Below, piece after piece: positions 10,455 through 23,911 of a stretch of 64,000 bases of DNA. A program made the position numbers and the translations under genes. This DNA comes from Castanea sativa (taxonomy: Eukaryota; Streptophyta; Magnoliopsida; Fagales; Fagaceae), in assembly GCF_040712315.1 (NCBI RefSeq), contig NC_134013.1:63829501-63893500 (forward strand), written 5' to 3'. The notes beneath the pieces were generated by a model. The model searched no databases. It was not told the DNA's origin and worked only from the letters and a program-made list of their open reading frames with translations. The stretch's first letter is position 1, and the number at the start of each line of letters is the position of its first letter.

Positions 10455-13400
10455 TTAATCGCTATTCATCCATACGTCACGAAGGAGTTCATATCTCACA
10501 GTTTGATGGCCCTTTTCCTTTGATATCCAGCTGGGTTTTGATAGAACTTGTGAAGAATGGGAACCATCAATGAACATGGAAGCAAAGGGTGAATTCAATT
10601 CATCAAGCTCATCATCACTGGTGTTCGATTTCCTAAGCACTGAGGAGCCACTTCTTCTCAGGTGCGGTTGGCTTCCAAACTCGCCAATAATCTTTGCAAC
10701 AGAAGCTGCCAAAGGTGGTGAATAGACTATAGGAGCTGCAATGCATGGGAAGTTCATCAGCGACTTCTCCCCTTCCTCCAGATGATCCTATATAAAACAA
10801 AACAAGAGCAAGAACACAGGAAAATCAGGCTAATCCTTATGCAATAGAAATGCAAGAATACAGAATAACACCATGGTAGATAATTTTGGTCCGGAGTCTG
10901 CCAAACCTCCTAATTCCCAAGGTAAAACTAGTAAGAATGCATTAAAAATTATCAATATCATGCACAGATGGAGCTATTCTTCTGAAGTACTTCTGGATGG
11001 ATAGCTGAATGGACAGGGGCCGGCGCCAGGGGGGGGGGGGGGGGTGAGGAACAGATTCAATAGACTGACCTCAGAGTCCAGCACTTCAAGCACAGCATCT
11101 GGAATTGGGTCTGGGCAAAATTCATCTGGTACAAAATTGTCGAGAACTCTCTTGATCAATGGCGCACCAAATGTAGGGCACACCTTCAAAAGTGGAAATA
11201 AAGCACCATAAATAACAGCTACAAATATTAACCATCCAGACCAGAGACTAAAAAGTGTGGTTTAAGTTCCAGCATTATACCTCTTTCCTGATGGATTCAT
11301 TCAAAAGCATGTCCTTTGGCAGCATCATGAGATCGCTCAATGCATTAAGGATTTGGAAAGGCTTGAAGTATGTACCTTCTTCTTCATCATTGTCATCATG
11401 GTTATTTACATCTTCAAGTGAGTCATCATCGTCCAAACCAAATAAGTCACTCAGATATCTAGACCAGTTTCCAATCTGTTATGTACAGAACACAAACATT
11501 GAAAACAGTAAATTAGGATGTCCAATTTATATTTGCTCAAAACATTGCATTAGAAACTCCCCGATCCAATGAGCTTTGGGGTACATTCTAAGGAATTAAG
11601 CACTATTGAGGAATGTCACAGGTCAATTATAAAATTGGAATCCAAATTTTATGGATCTCAAACTGCATACATCTGATTTGGTATGATGTGATCAATATTT
11701 AAAAGTATGCAATGCATGGGTAAATGCAGTGTCTAAAAGATGTAGCACCTTTACAGGATGTACATTAATGACAAATGTTGGCATTCAAGGCCAGCCAGAT
11801 GTAGCACATTTACAGGATATATTTATTAACATATTAGGGCATACTTAAAGAGAAGAAGCATGAAGGAGTAATTCTACAATTCCAGGAAACAGTACTCAGT
11901 TGACACACTTAATTGAGAGGATTGAGAATATCTACAATTATGAGTAATGATCTGCTTTTAGCTAGCCTCAGAAAGTACAATTTGCATGGTTTACCGCATT
12001 TTTCAGTTGTGCACCAGCCCCAAAGCTTGATTTCCCAGCTGGAATAGGAAGAACCTTCAAATCACTGATGGGGTCAGATACAGGATCTGTTGGGATCTCA
12101 TCTGCAGATTCACGAAGAATAGCATTGAGCATAGCCACATCTAATCTTGCCACGCATTGCTCCATTATCTACACCCACAAAAAGATGCATTTTAATGTCA
12201 GATTTTTAAAGAGAAAAATGGGGAGGGGGTAGGGGGTAGGGGGTTGATAAATTTTCATTTTATGAAGAAACATAATGAGAAATTAGTAGGGATAGATCCA
12301 TGTATTAACAATTAATTATGAATTTTCAAATTTACTAAAAGATGTTAATTTTTTTACCAACCTTTGTCATTAATGTACAGCAATATACCAACATGTGCTT
12401 GAAAGAGAGAGGAATGCATCTAAAAGTAGTACATACATTGTACTTTCACAACTTAGCATATAAGAGATTTAAAAATTGAAATTGTTTACATGTATTAGGA
12501 AACTATACATGGATATTTTACGATCTGATCAATTGACTTAACTTACAATATAGTCAAGACAAATTTATAACGGAGCAGATGATAGTTACCATTGCTACTT
12601 TGGTGGTCACTTTTTGTTCACTAATTTTTCATAATTCATTTGGTGCATTGGGATTAATAGCATCAACATATATTGAAAATAAATCTCATTTTAAAGGAAT
12701 AATACTTAGACTAAAGTTCACATGCGGGAAAACATGTTGTCTGGTTGTGCCTAAAGCATCATTTAATTAAAATATTTGTTACTTATTAAGGACCACAAAA
12801 ATATTAAAGTTGAGCAAAAAATGTGATGAATGAAATCTCGATCTTAAAGCTTTTGTTAGTCTATTATGATCAGGTCAATTTGATACCATATAGGAGTAAC
12901 TTTTATGGTAAACAAATTAGTGGATCTGAATGTTTTCCCTGATATTTTCCTTTTTTTTTTTTTAAAGTCTATTGTAAAAATTTACCAATCTAGACATCAG
13001 AGGCAAGCAGCCACACTCATGCCCTCCAGCTCGGACAGGACAAAGTCTTTCACAGGCATCCCCGAAAGCCTGCTTCCAAAGGTCTAATGAAATGTCCCCT
13101 TGCTCTTGATCACCTGAACTAGATAACTTTCCAAATTTTTTATTTGAGCTGGAACCCATACCTTTATGAATTGCTGTTGCAGCAGCAGACTGCATATGTG
13201 GAGTCAGAGTCTGGAAATAAAACAGTAAATTAATCAGGTGAGATACAGAGGAAAGTTGATGCCTTATTTAAAACATAGTGTTTGCTATCATACAGTTATA
13301 GAAGAATTTAAAAATTGAAGATAAAAGGGAGAAAAGGATTTGAGAAGTTACCTGCCACCAGATAGACTCAACGATTCGGGAGAAGATCCATCCCTCTATT

Positions 13401-16400
13401 TTTTCTAGTGCAGATGTGAATGTATGTGGGTCCTCCCATTTGCCGAAACTCCCATACAAAGTTTTCCCATTTTCTTCTCTGCCAGGAGAAGATGCTTTCC
13501 ATTTTAGCGTGGATGATACCTTGTTATTTCCCTTTACCCCACCATTCCTTTCAATATAAGCTCCAGCAGAGAGTGGTAGTTTTAGTTCCCCAGCGGCTTG
13601 GCTTATAATTGTTCTCAACACAACAGAATTGGACAACCAAAATGTCAACCTGTAGTCAAAAAATAGGAAAAACAAATGAGTTTTTATGAAAACCATATAA
13701 AACTTAAACTCATAATAGATAGAATAGAAGGCTTAAATACACTGTTGGTCCCTAAAGTTTAGTCCATGAGCAATTTTAGTCCCTAAAGTTTAAGTGATCA
13801 CTTTTAGCCCCTTAGATGACACGGCCAAACAAAAAACTAATACAACATCACTCCATAGGAACTAAAAGCGATCACTTTAAGTTTGTTAGCAACTAAAATC
13901 GATCACTTTAAGTATTTTAGGAACTAAAAACAATCACTTAAAGTTTGTTAGGGAATCTATACTTTAGGGACTAAAATCACTCATAAGCTAAAGTCTAGGG
14001 ACCAATAGCATATTTTGGCCAAAATAAATCTTATGCAGAAGATGATGCACAAGTTGAGTCTCTCAAGAAAATATCATATTCTTCTGATTTGTCATCTTTT
14101 GGTTATTGGCATATTTTTATTGTGTCTATGTAGAATGATTTAAATCAACTTCAATTTTATGTCTCTGGTAAAAGACCATAGATAGCAAGTTCACCCCCAA
14201 GGCGTATGATATTTCAAGATGCTGACAATGAGCAAGTTCCCTTCATAAGTAGGTGGTTCTAATATCCACAATCAACTAATGATTAAAGAAAACCAGAAAA
14301 TAATGTGGTTTAGATATACCTCGGAACATCATTTCCACATGCTTTTGCTACCAAAACTAGTCCTGAAACAGAACTTCTGGCTGCAGATGCCCTCTTTGAT
14401 AGAGAATTTTCCCTACTAGCATGAAGATACAGCCTTGAAAGGCGCCGAGCTGGAGCGTGGACCTTACTCATGGAACTTCCATGTTCAGCAACTATTGAAT
14501 AAAGAGCAGCCTCAATAGAAGCCACTTCCCTTAATTCTCCCTCAAGCTTCTTTATTCTGTGATCCAATTGCTGGATTTTGCTGTCTAAAAGGGCACTTCT
14601 GGTATCCTTTGGATAAACTTTAGATTCTTTTTTATCATTGCTTCTGAGGTTTCGTGCAATGTGCAGTGCATCTCCAGGGACACTTACTTCCTTTACTTCG
14701 GTTTGCTGATTACTACTTACTGATCCATTGGTCCTCGCTATTTCTGTTGTTGACCTGACAGACTTGACATTCTTTAATCTGTCACTTTTAAGGACGTTGC
14801 TCTGCATTCCAAGATTTCCCCTGCTTAAAGAAAATGTATCGCCTTCTAAAGCAACTTGCACTCTGGTAGCATATTCAATATGTAATGGTTTATCTTCTGT
14901 AGAATGCCTCTTCTCATCCAAGTTGTTTATTCCATCTCCATTTTCACGTGGTTCCTTTTCATCCTCTGTAGCACTATCGTAGGTATCATCGCCTGTTTCA
15001 GCCTCCTCCTTGTGATCCCTGCCAATTTCCTGACCTTTCCCATCATTTTTCCCATTAACTTGAGAACCACCAAACCTAGTGGAGTCTAGCTTCTCAACTA
15101 CCCAGGAATTATTGTCTGGAGATGATACCTTGATAGAAAAATTGTTAGATATACATTCCTTGATGCTCTTTTGACCATTGCCTGAAACTGCACTCATGCT
15201 AGTAGCAACCTTTTCATGAACTTCCTGAGTTAAATGCCCATGGTTATTGCTTCTAATGCTGGCATCAGAATCTTCCTCCATATTTTCATACGCCAAAGAT
15301 GACGAGGAAGACTGAGCACCCTGAGAAGCAACATTTTGTTGTATTGGCATTGAACTAGAGTTAAGTGAGTTCAATATAGGAGCAGGACCATTTACTGGGC
15401 TTCCCAGATCAGAGGATAAGTCTATTGATGATGTGCAAGATGAACTCCTTTTTAGATTTTCATGTGATCCTACATGTGGCATCATATTCGATTTTTCAAG
15501 CTTCAGTTTTGAAGCCAGGGCATGTTCCTTGTTACCCCCTCCAGTGCTATGTGTCACCATGTCTGGTCCATTCTGTAATACAATTCCAATTATTATATGA
15601 CAAATTACAGGCGCGTAAGTAATTTATAACAACAAAGAGAATATAAATATATTGTACAAAACCCTTAACCAATAGCATAATGATTATTTTATAGGCACAT
15701 GCATGTACTCATGTTAGGCTCACCAATATAACCAGAGAAGCAAAGGCAAATTGAATTTAGACAACATGAAAAAATTTTGCTATAGCATTTTGTCTAAACT
15801 TTATGTCCTTTATTCATCTAACAATTCATGCACAATTAATCAAACAATTTACAAATCAGATGCTCTCTCTCTCCCTCCTTCCCTTCCTCACATGTTTAAA
15901 GATCCTATTTAATATGTGTGTATATATATATATATATGTATGTATGTATGTATGTGTGTGTGTGTATATGTATGTGTGTGTGTGTATGTATGTATGTATG
16001 TATGTATGAATGTATGTATATTTATACATAATATCTGCATATGAAGCCAAAGAATATGAACCTCTTTTGTAATCACAATGTAGATGCAAGCACATTAGTT
16101 CATTCATAGTAGAATCAAAATTGGAAAGTAGCAAGGAAAAGACTATCGAAAAAAATAAACAAAGGGTACCTCTTCATTTTGAGGATGTAAGCCCCCATTA
16201 GAGTCTAGAGCAGAAGAAACCGTCTGAGATGAGTGAGACGAAATATCATCATCAGTAAAAGATGCACTCTCAGCTTCCTCAGCATACTCTTCATTCATCA
16301 AGCCAGAAACAGATTCACCACCATTATTATCCAGCGACGTCCCACTCAATTGGTTGTCCCTCGACAAGGAACTAGTGCGTTTCTTATCAACAGGTTGAAT

Positions 16401-16880
16401 TTTGATAAACAAAAGCGGTTGATCCGTGTTCCTATAGTTCCTCTTGCAGTTCACTGGAGCACTGACGGTTAAGGTCTCTTTCACAAGACCATACTCTGCC
16501 AAATCTATTATGGCAGTCGCCAACAACTGGCCCTTCACAGTCTTATCCCTCCTGGGCTCATACAAGTTAAACTCTAAGAAATTCTTCTGAAATGTATCAC
16601 CATCCCCACCTTTGACCGACATGTCCCTAAACAAAGTCACAGGCAGCCTAAAAGACTCATTGAATTCAATCTTTCCCTCACCAACAACCGACCCAAGTGA
16701 TGGTACAACAGGTTTGGTAGAACCAGAATTCCGATCACCATTTTCCCATTGAATCAGGACGGAACGGAGTGATTTAAGCGACTGTGACGGGGGCCAAGGC
16801 TTAATCTCCTGAACATGGATCATATAATTGATTTGAACTGAGGTGCCGCCCCGGTTCTTTGCTCTCAAGCCTAGAACCAT
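10455..16880 (-). CDS. NT-C2 domain protein with dilute-like C-terminal region
   Basis: Eight exons on the minus strand: 16880-16170, 15572-14320, 13649-13352, 13210-12986, 12168-11995, 11475-11281, 11183-11070 and 10787-10455. All introns are GT-AG and the frame is kept throughout, giving 1100 aa. Residues ~10-160 form an EEIG1/EHBP1-type N-terminal C2 domain (motif EIKPWPPSQSLKSLRSV, then IQWENGDRNSG). Residues ~165-565 are Ser/Asn/acidic-rich and probably disordered. Residues ~568-602 are coiled-coil-like (KIQQLDHRIKKLEGELREV). The remainder has RLTFWLSNSVVLRTII at the exon 2/3 join and KIEGWIFSRIVESIWWQ ending exon 3, resembling the myosin dilute domain. NT-C2 domains bind membranes or effectors in other eukaryotes; the plant protein's role is not known to me, though trafficking or actin-linked function is a fair guess. 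It matches At3g01810-type proteins from memory. The gene carries a MITE in intron 2 and a microsatellite in intron 1. Confidence 0.88.
11029..11044. repeat. 16-G homopolymer in intron 7 of the NT-C2 gene
   Basis: An uninterrupted run of 16 G (C on the coding strand) begins about 26 bases inside intron 7, just after the donor at 11069-11068. A tract like this is a length-polymorphism and sequencing-error hotspot. Confidence 0.9.
13730..14020. mobile_element. MULE-like MITE in intron 2 of the NT-C2 gene
   Basis: The left end (GGCTTAAATACACTGTTGGTCC) pairs with the inverted right end (GGCCAAAATATGCTATTGGTCC), and both arms continue with 'ttttagtccctaaag'. The interior holds repeated 'actaaaa-cgatcactttaa' phrases. 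Flanks 13721-13729 and 14021-14029 match at only 6 of 9 bases, so the target duplication is eroded or misplaced. It lies wholly within the intron and does not disturb splice sites. Confidence 0.7.
15915..16020. repeat. Compound TA/TG/TATG microsatellite in intron 1
   Basis: A run of (TA)n followed by alternating (TATG)n and (TG)n blocks about 100 bases long lies in intron 1 of the NT-C2 gene, ~150 bases from the exon 1 donor at 16169. Frames through it are artefacts. Confidence 0.9.
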
Positions 16881-17628
16881 GTTTTCAGAAAAAAGTTGAA
16901 CAATTCCTAGTTATAGTTCCCACTTCAATCTGATCAGATATGTATAGTCACAAGCACCAAATGTCCCACACTTCAACATACAAAAACAAAAAAACCCAGA
17001 AGTTTGTTACACAGTAGAGAAAAATACAATTACAAACAATGAATTATCAAATAAAGAGTAAAATATGAACGAAAGCAAGCTCTTTTCAAAGTTGTTCTTC
17101 CAATTGTTCAAGTATGAAAAAAAAAATCATAAATAAGTACTTTAAAATAAAATTATTAAAACAAACATTTAGAATAATCTCTTCTAAACTCTGAGAAAAA
17201 AACAAAAATCAGCAAAAAATGAGCTAAAAGATTAGAGATTCATAAGCACAAAGCTTAGCAATAACAGCAGCATTGGAATTTGAGCAACATGGAAATGTAG
17301 CAGTAAATAGTAATAATCAGCTGCTGAGCAATTTTCACAAATTGCTTTACAAGCATCAGATCCAGATTAATATAAACAAAAATTAACAAAAAATAATTAA
17401 ACTTTGAGCATAAAATAGCTCAGACTAAGCAGACTAACTACAATGCAAGCTTAAAAAAAATTAAAAATTAAAAAATGTCGATGAAATAAAAAGACAATTT
17501 AGGAAAGTTACCAGTAAAGCTAGTAGCTAAAGTATCGGAGCAATGTCAGAGACAGCGAAAACGGTTCGTTTTGAATCCGATGGTTTACCATTTTTGAAAG
17601 AGAGAGAGATATTTAGCTGTGAGAGAGA

Positions 17629-17661
<33 letters not shown>

Positions 17662-17700
17662 TGAGGAGGCTCAAGAGCTGTGAGTGAATGGTACCGACTA
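16881..17700 (-). promoter_or_regulatory. 5' leader, probable leader intron and GA/CT-rich start region of the NT-C2 gene
   Basis: A donor-like TTTACTG/GTAACTTTCC lies on the minus strand near 17511, suggesting a non-coding first exon at about 17512-17690 joined to the start-codon exon across a leader intron of ~600 bases. The putative first exon contains a CT (GA on plus) microsatellite at ~17597-17663, common in plant 5' leaders. Exact transcription start is not visible. Confidence 0.5.
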
Positions 17701-19464
17701 GCCAGAATGTGTCTGATTAAAAATGGAAAAGATTAAAAAAAAAAACATAATTATTATTTTTTTCAAAAAAGTGGAACTGAACAAAAGAGAATTTCAATGA
17801 ATTAATTATTTTTTAAGGGGAAAAAAATCAAAAGACAAGTTTTAGTACCACGAAAATGTCACAACAATGGTTTACCCAAAAAAAAAAAAATGTCACAACA
17901 ATGCGAGTAATTGTTTGTTATTTTCACATAAATGTATTTTTTTTTTCCACTACTCATGGCTTGTCATGTGGACAAGTAGGAAGCACAAACACAAATACGA
18001 GTATGGATACAAATAGGATTACACAAATATGAGTATAGATACAAACAGGATTACAACATGTTGCTTATATCATCATGTTGTAATCCTATCAATTAAAGTG
18101 TTGTGCTTCCTAAGTAGGTAGTTATAGTAAAAATTTTGGTATTTTATGTGATTTTAAAATTTTTATTTATTCAAATAAATGAATTTCAATTAATTCAACA
18201 GTTAAAATATGTGATTGTGAGGGTTGAAATCCGTCCCACTAAAATTTTTATGTTTTTTAAATATTCAGACAATAGGAAACGGCGTCGTGTTTATTGGATT
18301 TTATTAATTTAAAGTTTGGTCGATGTCGTTACTTATGACGTTTTTCATTTCTTTTCATTTCTTTTTTTTCTTTTTTTGATGAACACTCATGACGTTGGCT
18401 GAGATAGGGACGCCTTGGCGGAAATGATTTTACATTGAATTTAATAGGTTTTGAGAATAATAACGTTAAAAATATGCTTAACAGTTAAGCACAGCTATTT
18501 ATGAAATTAAGGAGAGAACATTTCACACGCGCGGGTTCTAGAGTTTGATGAACAGTGTCCGAGAGAAGTGTCAGTTAGACTCGCGCCTTTGGCTTTTGCC
18601 CTGGAACATTTGGAAAGTAGTAGTTTGCTGATCACCGAGATATCGAATCAACAACTGAGTTGGTGCACTCTACCAAACTTGGAAGTGTCTCTTCCAACAC
18701 GCATTTTGGACACACAAGCAAAAGAAAGTGTGGAAATGTAGAATTGATTTTCATTTCTTTCTTTTTTTTTGGGATTTGGACAAGTAATTAAATAAAATAC
18801 AATTAGGTAGAAAATGAAGGGTTACTAGAAGAATGTCCTTTCTTAGGTTCCGTTTGTTTTGCACGTCCACATCTCATGTCCCACATTTTTAGCCTTTTTT
18901 TTTTTGTTTTTAAGTGCAGCGCTTCTTGCACTGTTTATGGGACATAAACAATGCAAACAGATATAAAAACAATGATTTTATTAATGAACAGTAACCAAAA
19001 TATTTTTTTATTGTTTTTAATTTTCAACAAAATAAGCGGTATCCAAACACACAATTAATTATGAAAACATTTTTTCCCAATAACATGTTGAATATATCAC
19101 ATTCATATCACCTACTGCATTATTTTAATGATTTTTTTTTCTTTTTTTGTAAAATAAATTGCGAGCTGAATTTTTCTATTTTAACGAACTGATAAGAATC
19201 ATAACAAAATTTATTCAAAATTATATAAGCTTAACCTAATCCATAATTTTTTTTTTCATATAATTTGATAATTGAGTTTGAATCCTGGACTTTTTTATGA
19301 AAATACCAAAATCAAAGTCAAAGTCACACTTTTTTTTAATGTACATTAATTTAATAAGATTTCTCAATTATTTTTTTTTAGAAAAGATTTCTCAATTCTT
19401 ACTAGTGCATGTAATGTAAATGCATACGAGTTACTGGTTTCTTTCATTCTTTCTAAATTATTTA
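17701..19464. other. Intergenic DNA with repeat fragments
   Basis: No gene seen. About 18848-19044 may be a short DNA element: 'ggttccgtttg' at the left and an inverted 'tgtgtttggatacc' at the right, with TTA on both sides, but the inverted ends match weakly. The stretch 18520-18720 is less AT-rich than its surroundings and unexplained. Confidence 0.35.
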
Positions 19465-19836
19465 GAGTATGTTTGGTACGGTGTAATAGTTACTGTAATA
19501 GAATAATTATTCATGTGTAATAGCAATCTAGTCATTTGGTTGCATCTTTATTACATGAATTAGTTATTACAAAGGAATAACTATTCTTTAAATTGAAAAA
19601 TAACTAGTCCTCTTTAAAATTAATGTAATAACTATTTCTTAGTGCATATAATACGTTTTAAAATTAATATATATACAAAAATATAAGTGTTCCTTATACA
19701 TCATCTTTTACAAGCTTTCCATATGAAACATTCAGACTTATAGATAGTAATAATTATTTCATTGCAATATCTTTTATTCTCAGTAATAAAGTTTACTATT
19801 CCTAATATATTATTAATTCAGTGTACCAACATGCCC
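19465..19836. mobile_element. Tourist-like (PIF/Harbinger) MITE, 372 bp
   Basis: Inverted ends GAGTATGTTTGGTACGGTGTAA (left) and GGGCATGTTGGTACACTGAAT (right, read inward) are flanked by TTA on each side (19462-19464 and 19837-19839). A 3-bp TTA duplication with a GGGCATGTTTGGTA-like end is typical of Tourist/Harbinger MITEs. There is no coding capacity. Confidence 0.7.
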
Positions 19837-20269
19837 TTAATTACGGTGGTTGAAGTGTATGGGTTTATCCTAGATATCATAACCATCATACACTAAAAAA
19901 ATAATAATAATAAGCTAACGAGGAAGGCTTAAAGCATGGGCTTTTGACAACATTTCTTATAAGAGCATTCACATAAGCTCATTCAAAAATTTCTGTCTAT
20001 TTCAACATAAGAATTTACTTTTTTTTATTTTACATATTCACTCTTCAAAGCACTCCACGTCATATTATATATTTTACACTACATTTAATAAAAATATCAA
20101 ATTCTCTTAGTTTTTTAATTGTTTCTATTGTTTTCTAGCAAAAAAAAAAACTTAATATCTACTCACTTCTTTCATCCTCAAAATACATAAAAAAAATATA
20201 AATTCAAAACAAAAAATATCCGTGTAAAGATATAAATGGATTTTTTTTTAGAAGAGATTGTTAATTGGG

Positions 20270-20682
20270 CAAAATGTGAATTATTTTCTATTTGACAAAA
20301 AGGGACATGAATGTGTAGAAGTCTTAATCTATCTTCCCTTATAATCGAGCTAGATGTTGAATCCATTGTGAATGTCCTTAATAATCCATCCTATGCTAAC
20401 AAGTTTATCTCCCCTATTTTGGATGATTGTAGATTGTTGATATCTCACATACCTCATATACAGATTGTTGATATCTCCGCCAAGCTAATCATTGTACTGA
20501 TAGTCTTGCTAGGATAAACTTTAGTTAAATTTCTTATTCTTCCTTATTTGATAGTCTGCTTGTAGACATGATTGATGTGTATAACGATGACCTCAATGAG
20601 ATGTATTTTCATAGAATATGTCCTGAATCTTGTGTTTCCTTTTAGTTTTGTTTAATGAATCGCCTTTCACACAAAAAAAAAA
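20270..20682 (+). mobile_element. LINE tail fragment with RNase H C-terminus and poly(A)
   Basis: The plus strand reads LNLSSLIIELDVESIVNVLN (from ~20323), then DDCRLLISHIPHI and, one frame over, RQANHCTDSLARINFS (~20477-20524), the end of the RNase H domain of plant L1-type LINEs. A frameshift and stops mark it as dead. An A-run at ~20673-20683 is consistent with the retrotransposon's 3' end. Confidence 0.68.
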
Positions 20683-20683
20683 A

Positions 20684-23600
20684 TGCCGTGAAGGAGCTCC
20701 TAATAACAAAAGTGTCATCGCTCAATTGCTCAAACACTCATAAATGACTGGCCATTTGAGGGCGCGTGGGGATTAAACTAAAGGGGTTATTGCGCGTCGC
20801 TTTCTTGCTTGGCTGGCTGTGTTCACCGACAAAATGCCTGGGGATGGTACAACCGACACACCATCCCAAGCAAGAATTATGGTTGCTTTTTGTTCTCTTT
20901 TGGGCCTTTCCGATTCTAATCCATTAATTCATTCCCATTCAATTCAAGGACTATAAACTGGGCTGAGTTGGCCCATGACTCACCCATGTAAACTATACAT
21001 TACGACTCATGTCAATTTTTTGCTGAAATAAACTATAGAATTTACTTGAAATAGTACGGTGTGGTGGGATCTATAGGTAGTATAAAAAAATATAATAAAC
21101 TCATAAATAGTAATAAAAATAAGTTAAATAGTAAAATAAGTTAATTTTTTAAGTTAGAGCCAAACGCGCTCTTATATTAATTTTATTATAAAAGATTTAC
21201 GAATTAACTTGACAATGTAATTAGTGTCAAATCAATAATATAATTGATAAATTTTTAAAATTATCATTTTTATTGTGAATTAAAAGTTAACATATCAATT
21301 TATGAGACTTATATAATATTATTATGCTTATTAAGTGTTAGTGCAGAGACGAAACATGGATGAGAAAGATGATGATCAGTTTCTTGTTGTATACAGAGAA
21401 AAAAGATAAGCTAGATTTTAATCATGTCATTTTCTAGAAATTAATGATTTGTGTAATTCATTTTTAATTTAATTTAATTTTTTTACTTTTAATTCAATTA
21501 AGGCTAGTCGAAATTTTGTGATCAAGTCTTGGTATTGAATCCACACACAAAAAAAAGTCTTGGTGTTGAATGTTTAATGATCATTACTAAATAGGCAACA
21601 TCAGCCAATATTACCCAGTATATGCATGAATGATAGCCTTTGTTGATTTAACATAAATTAATTTTCAAGCAATGCAAGAGTTAACTGAACTAGGGCACAT
21701 CAAATCAACAATTTTCACATATTCGTCATCAGAGGCTTTGTGCTTAATTATTAAACTTACCTGATGTATCAAATACGAGCTTAAACTTTACGCATATAAT
21801 GTAACTTACAAGAGGAGGGGGTAGGTTGAAATGTCCACTTCCAGATGATCAATGCTGGACCTTCATTTTCGACATAATTCTATTTTTATTGGAGATAAAT
21901 GATATACTTGGAGCAATTTTGGATAAGTTTTAGAAAATATAGCTTGAAAAAAGTTTTTATACAATTTGGACGGGATTATCCAATTTTTTTTTTAAGAGAG
22001 TTTCAATCTATAGTATCCGCTCATAATGATAGTTCTTTATCCAATATTGTTAGTTGATCATTTATGAAAAGAACAAAATTCGAATTTCTCTTTTCCATTA
22101 TTGTAACTATCAATTGTCATTATAGTCAAAAGTCTTATAACTTAATTAATATTTTCTCGTGTTTTTTAAAGGGACGTTTAGGTTTTAAATACATCCATTT
22201 CTAGTTATCGAATTAAAAAAAAAAAACAAAAAAAAATTATCAAAAACAAAAAATATAGAAATTACTTGTGTTATATCATGAGGATTGGTTTTACAGGTAA
22301 GATTGGACAGCCCTCCTTTAACTTGCAACGTGTTCAACCACATCTAATCTCTCTTTTAAAATTCTTTACTTTGAGTAAAAGCATAGTAACAAACAACCAT
22401 GTAACCCAGTTTAGCACTTTGATTTTCCTTCCTGAAACTTCATAATTGGGTTAATCCGATTATCAGGAGTAAATAACAAAAAAGATTTTGATTAATCACC
22501 CAAAAACTGCAACAGGATTCAATCCACAAATGCGCCTAATCAATTTCCTTCTAAAATGGCTGTGTTACTTTACCCACAAATCCCAATCAATTATCAGTGT
22601 TCTTCTCAATGCAGGCAGGACCGACATTCCACACATACTATCTCAAATCAAAACAAACCATTAAAGCAATTTGCTCTTTATTAAATTAATATTCTTGTTG
22701 TCGTTTGAGGTGTGTTGGATTAATAGGAGGAGCCAAGCTTTTGTGTTTGTGTGTGGGCCGACTTTTGTGATTAGCTTTAGATTGAAGCTGTCTTGTCTTG
22801 TGTGGCAATTCTTGACCATCTCCAAAAGCATTAAGCACACTGCACCCTTTATATTTTATATATACACTTTTTTTTTTTAAATTGAAACGATAGTATATTA
22901 TATATATACTTAGCTTAACGCACCACAGATAGATAACGCAAGCAGCAGCCAAAAAGAATATAAAGCCGCGAGAGAAAAGAGTTTCGCCGGAGTAGCACAA
23001 AAAACACTGTATGTTTCTTTATTACTCCCTCCTTTTTATACTCTGGTCATTGCTGCATAAAAGACATAATTTAATGTAGCAAATTATGGATATAATTAGT
23101 GAACTTTAACCATTTAATAAATAAATGTTTGAATTTATTGTGATTTGTAACACAAAAATTTGTAATATCTTTAATGAATGCCCTAGCTCCTAAGGGTAGT
23201 AGTTAAGATGCATTAAATGCTTTATTCTATAATGTTTCTATATATTTTTTTAAAAATAAAGTCAAGGAATACACATGACCACAATGAATTTGTGTTTATA
23301 TAAGTCAATGAATCATTAACATGTGTATTTTATTTTTTGAAAAGTGTGCATTACAACTCATAATTAAATATTTATTAGTTTTTAACCTGTGCCCTTAGGA
23401 CACTCGTTAATAGGATTTTTTTTATAGGTCATGTTAACGGGTACCTTAAAGCAATTGTTAATAAACTATATTAGGCAAGTTTTAACACAACGTTTATGAA
23501 AAATATAAAAAACTATCAAAAAAATTAATTGTTTATCATTTTCTTATAAAATATTTCTAAAAAATTGTTTCTAAACCAAAATCCTTATAACATTCGTTAA

Positions 23601-23877
23601 CATTTTTTTTTTTTAAGAAATAGGCCTTTTAATATAGGGTAAATTAAAAAAAAAAAATTTGGGGGCCATAGGCCTAAATTTTTCCTAGAACTTGGGCCAC
23701 CCCTGGTTGTACCCAACACAATTTAATTAGACCCTTGCATAGTTTGATAATTTAATCAACTTGGGTAATTGATTAAAATTAACTTGAGTCAATCTTTCAA
23801 ACCAACAGTATATAAACACAATAAAAATGAAGGTTTTAAAATAATCCAACTTCCTATGGGATAAAAATAAATAAATA

Positions 23878-23911
<34 letters not shown>

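Noticed and set aside
15803..16134. Frames of 68 and 92 aa on both strands rich in Tyr, Val, Ile and Thr
   Set aside because: They read through the TA/TG microsatellite in intron 1 of the NT-C2 gene.
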